Both the position numbers and the translations under genes were made by a program. Shown one piece after another: positions 60,625-64,000 of a DNA stretch of 64,000 nt (positions within the stretch are counted from its first letter, which is position 1; every line of letters starts with the position of its first letter). The DNA is from Lyophyllum atratum (Eukaryota > Basidiomycota > Agaricomycetes > Agaricales > Lyophyllaceae): assembly GCA_014905825.1 (NCBI GenBank), contig JACGCN010000068.1:108348-172347 (forward strand), given 5' to 3'. Below the pieces are notes generated by a model. That model made no database searches. It was not told the origin of the DNA and was given only the letters and a program-made list of their open reading frames with translations.

Positions 60625-62751
60625 TTAGTATCCACCGGCATCAAAATTCGTCGGCGGCAGTGATGGCTCCTGACCCGTTTGAGTATGGGGAGTCAGTGAT
60701 TTTGGTAAGTGGATGAGAGGAGGGTGGCATTCGCGGTGAAGTGGAAGAAGAGCGGGGAAGATAGTTGGTCGCTTTGAACAAGGAAGATCGTTATCGTCGT
60801 CATCTTCACCGTGACTGGCGTCTTCGTCACTAGCTTCGTCGTCATCTTCCGGTCCATCAATAGCTAATTCTTCGTCATCGTCCATCTCATGTTTCTCCTT
60901 GGTTGGTCCCTCCATCCCCATCATCTCTAAAACGTGTTCTACGTTCTCGATAGAAATCTGCCGCAATCGTCAAACAGTGTAGCTGCCATGATGGGGTGTA
61001 TGTGGTATACAGACCTCGTCCCGGACATGGCGATATGCCTTAATTCCACTTTCATATTGTTTCTTGCTCGCGTGAGATGATCGTACGTTGTACGACCTCG
61101 GTTGTAAATTCAACGAGAATCGCTGACATCAGCCTTATCGTATCTGCAGATATGAGGTGCGACATTTGAGCTTTTGGTGCCATAGCCTGATGGTTGTCTA
61201 TAGTGTTTTGCATGTTAGCGTCTGGGTACAGAGGATACGAAAACAGGACTAGGCTCACGTCACTAATCGGCTGAGAGTCGAATACTGGAAGAACCCTAAG
61301 TCTCCCTGGAGTAAGGTATCGACGTTGATCCCTTGGGACTCAAATAGCCTCTTGGCCTTGTAAGGTTTGGTCAGCCCGCTTATCTTCGGACGACGGCCTG
61401 GAGTCGGGTCTTCCTCATCGTCTTCCTCTTCCTCATCCTCCTCGTCGTCGCCGCCTCCCAGCCGTGGCGGATTGTAGGCTTGTGTTGAGTCGTGGGGGCA
61501 ATGCAGTTGCTCCTGCATTCTGATCAACGTCCATCAGAGCATCCTCTCCCTCATCCAAATCCAGTGGTCCAGGTTCGGCGGTAGTGGTCTTTTCTTGTTG
61601 TTCCGAAACCTTTCGTTCTTTGGCTTTCCTGCCTGGGCGAAGTCTCGCGACAAGGTCAACCGCCTCCTCGCCCTTCTGCGCAGCGCGTTTGCGCCGCATA
61701 TAAAGCCGCTTTCGGAAGCGTCGGCGGGACGCTGGACTAAGATCTGAAGGATCGACGGTAACTTCTTGCTCAACCTCAGGAGTCGGTGATCGGGCATAGG
61801 ATATAGGTTTGAAGGGGAGCAGGGGCGGGGTGCTGCGGGGCGGGATAGAAGCGCCTTTCAATGGGTGGGCGCTATCAGTTGGTAATAAAGGTTCGCGGGT
61901 ATCCCTGGGGAGGGAGTTTCTCGTGCGATGATTTGGCCAGGAGCCGGAAGTCCAGACGAAGGAAGTCGGACGTAATGGGGTCGAACATCCCATCGCCGTG
62001 GACAGAGGGAATCGGAAAGTCCGGTCCGGAAGATTGTGTAGAGGAGGGTGCGGGAGGCAGGGGGGCGGGGCCCGCAGACTCCTGATCATCGGGTGCGGCA
62101 TCTTCCATGTCCAGGTCACCAGATTCGTTTTCCTTCAGAATCCGCTCCAGGACTGTGAGGTGGATGACGATCTAGCTGTTGTTGTAACGTATCTTCCCGG
62201 GCCCCGTGTCTCCTCCTGTCATGTTCCCAAGTCCCCTAGACCCTTCAAATCAACCTCTCCATCTACGGCCGCGGCCTGGAATTGAGCTTCCTTGGCTGAA
62301 ACCTCCTCTTCGCGCTGCTGAAGCAGAAGGTGCCTGTCCCATTGCGGTTCGACAGATATAAGCTCCTCGGCCATTTTTTCCTCCCGCCGCACCCATGCCT
62401 TAGACATCTCCATGGCACCCTTTAGCTCAGACCTCGGGCAGAGGAGATGTTTGTCACGAGAGCGGCCTCGTCCAGAGAGTCGATGTATGCGCGGACATCG
62501 AGAACGGTTTTGGTCCCAATACAAGCAGCTACGAGATCGGCCTTACCTTGAGTACACACTCAAGGAGTGAAAAAGGTGTTCTTCTCCGAGGGAGTCCAGT
62601 ATCCTGTGGGAGGTATGTACGATGGCAGCAGGTCCTCACCGTCCACCCCAGCCAGGTGCGCTCGTACTTCAGCGAGATGTCGACGGAAGTGAGAGTCATA
62701 AGTTGGATCTGCACTGCTGTCAGACTCTGGGGGTGAGTCTTCGCCGTTCAT
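60625..62751 (-). pseudogene. Rrn5-like UAF subunit gene, broken by frameshifts
   Basis: The ATG at 62751 opens a frame with FRRHLAEVRAHL and the SANT-like YWTPSEKNTFF, then HSLSVYSR, DLVAACIGTKTVLDV, AMEMSKAWVRREEKMAEELI and ISVEPQWD. Further down come KISGLTKPYKAKRLFES, FFQYSTLSRL, SADTIRLMSAILVEFTTEVV, ESGIKAYRHVRDE and a C-terminal ISIENVEHVLEMMG plus acidic tail. This is the order seen in fungal Rrn5-like (RNA polymerase I upstream activating factor) proteins. The pieces lie in different frames: single-base shifts occur at the T-run near 62572, near 62545, near 62475, near 61520 and near 61070. Some other jumps may be introns. Normal intron positions (for example the GTGAGC donor near 61257) are kept. 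It is either a recent pseudogene or a working gene with sequence errors. Confidence 0.65.
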
Positions 62752-63055
62752 AATATGCGTACATGTGTTCCACCGCGAATACAGCCAACTTCTAGCATTT
62801 GCCTGAAAAACGAAAGTTTAAGTCACGTTCAGAGTTGACTTGATCGGAAGTTAACAAACTAGCAGTTACGTAATGGTGCAAAATTAATCAAAATTAAATG
62901 TGGACTGCAGTGATGAGTACAGGGAGCATGAGGGAGCGGTGGGTTTAAATTACGAATCTAATGCGAGGTGTGTGGTGGAGTACATGTCAATGAATCGTGA
63001 ATATCGTGAAGTATCTGTCGCCGGCCGTTAACTTGAGATAGGGCAGTGGTGCTCT
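62752..63055. other. Intergenic between two minus-strand loci
   Basis: About 300 AT-rich bases upstream of the Rrn5-like locus and downstream of the acyl-CoA synthetase. It presumably holds the promoter of the former. Nothing else is recognised. Confidence 0.5.
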
Positions 63056-64000
63056 TCAGAGATTTGCACGAGGAAGTTCACAAGCCGTCCCATTACGACA
63101 CCGGGCTTCCCATTGACGGCGAGCAATCTGCCGAAGCTCTCCCTTTATGATCTTACCCGATGGCGTATGTTCTGCCAAAAGGTCACTCGGTCTTTTTGAT
63201 CTGCATCTGCGAAAACAACGCACCAAGCGGCTCATCGAGAACAACGATCATAACGGAACAGCAAACCTTGGAAGGCTACGAATGACACGCTCAGTACTTC
63301 AGTATCCATCCATGTGTCTCTGTTGAAAAACCGTACTGTTTCCGTGCCAATGCTATCAGAGCGGCTTCCGTCACGCTCCCTTGAATGCTGGCCTCACGGA
63401 GACCACGGCGGCCACAAGTTCACCAAGACGTTCGTCCGGGACGCCCACTGCCGCGGCTTCCAAGATCCGAGGATCCTGATAAATTGCGTTCTCAACTGAT
63501 ACCGAGTCCTAGATAAACATTAGAAGTTGCAAAGATTGAGAACGGTCTTGGTATGCTCACGATATTCTCTCCACCACGGATGATAATGTCTTTGACTAGA
63601 AACAATTGAGCCAAATTATATAGACGTTTCTCAGAAAAACTCACGTCTATCTTTTATGTAGAGGTGGCCTTCCTCGTCGAGATACCCGAGATCCCCGCTT
63701 TTTAGCCAGCCGTCAGATGTGATGACTTTTGCTGTGGCCTCTGCATCGTTGTTATTCAATTGCGTCATATAGGTTAATAGGCATTTGATGTACCTGGATC
63801 TCGCCAATAGCCCTTCATGACGTTAGGACCCCGTCTGGGGGAAACGGTCAGCCATTGACTGCAACAGCCGGATGAGATGTCACTTACAACCAGACTTCCC
63901 CTACACAGCCGTAAGGTACAGATGTGCCCTCGTGCATAATCTTGATCTCATTCACAGGAGACGGTCGACCACTGATGGGCACATCAGTACTCGCAGCATG
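63056..64000 (-). pseudogene. Acyl-CoA synthetase (AMP-binding), 3' part, frameshifted
   Basis: The C-terminal third of an ANL-superfamily ligase enters from the right edge. Visible are [28 protein letters not shown], the conserved [16 protein letters not shown] with the ATP-binding Asp, KDIIIRGGENI, VENAIYQDPRILEAAAVGVPD and the C-terminal TPSGKIIKGELR with the catalytic Lys. Several introns with normal borders separate them. Two single-base deletions break the frame: one in a G-run near 63385 (between VRPAF and SVTEAALIALA) and one near 63255 (between LPRFAVP and MIVVLDEPL). The start of the gene is outside the window. A functional allele would activate fatty or aromatic acids to CoA esters. 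Confidence 0.75.

Overview
The window is eukaryotic nuclear DNA from a filamentous basidiomycete, most likely an Agaricomycete. Protein genes are cut by many short introns (mostly about 50-60 bases, GT..AG, often with a CTNAC-like branch site near the acceptor), and the gene set (copper radical oxidase, GH92 mannosidase, seven-TM receptor relic, Erg25, Tom1) fits a plant-litter or wood-decay fungus. Exon junctions were placed by hand from splice signals, reading frame and family conservation. For every intact spliced gene below, the exon lengths sum to a multiple of three.

Layout. 1-3.3 kb is gene-poor, with the first copy of a hairpin repeat. 3.4-6.4 kb holds a divergent pair: a PAQR/hemolysin-III membrane protein (-) and mitochondrial-type peptidyl-tRNA hydrolase (+). 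6.9-10.6 kb is a secreted GH92 alpha-mannosidase of 22 exons (+), convergent with a large low-complexity membrane protein (10.9-13.4 kb, -). A small hydrophilic protein (14.2-14.6 kb, -) and an Hsp20-domain protein with a very long disordered N-terminus (16.6-19.4 kb, -) follow. 19.4-25 kb is gene-poor and contains a decayed seven-TM receptor. 25.1-29.4 kb carries a glyoxal-oxidase-type copper radical oxidase and a divergent protein kinase (both +). 30.9-31.8 kb encodes a secreted basic protein with many Lys-Arg sites. 31.8-41.4 kb is a long gene-poor stretch with two more hairpin-repeat copies and degenerate coding traces.

41.4-60.4 kb is compact and housekeeping-like: a mitochondrial ABC1/UbiB-family kinase-like protein (+), SUB1/PC4 coactivator (-) sharing a 205-base promoter with ERG25 sterol C-4 methyl oxidase (+), the 3630-residue HECT ubiquitin ligase Tom1 (+, 21 exons), and a quinone-oxidoreductase-like MDR protein (+). 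The right end (60.6-64 kb) has two minus-strand genes, an Rrn5-like UAF subunit and an acyl-CoA synthetase running off the edge. Both are recognisable but broken by several single-base frameshifts.

I found no CRISPR, rRNA, convincing tRNA or intact transposon. The most unusual signals are the three-copy hairpin repeat (44 identical bases between two copies inside otherwise diverged flanks), the receptor pseudogene with TAG at three expected Trp positions, and the cluster of frameshifts confined to the last 3 kb.
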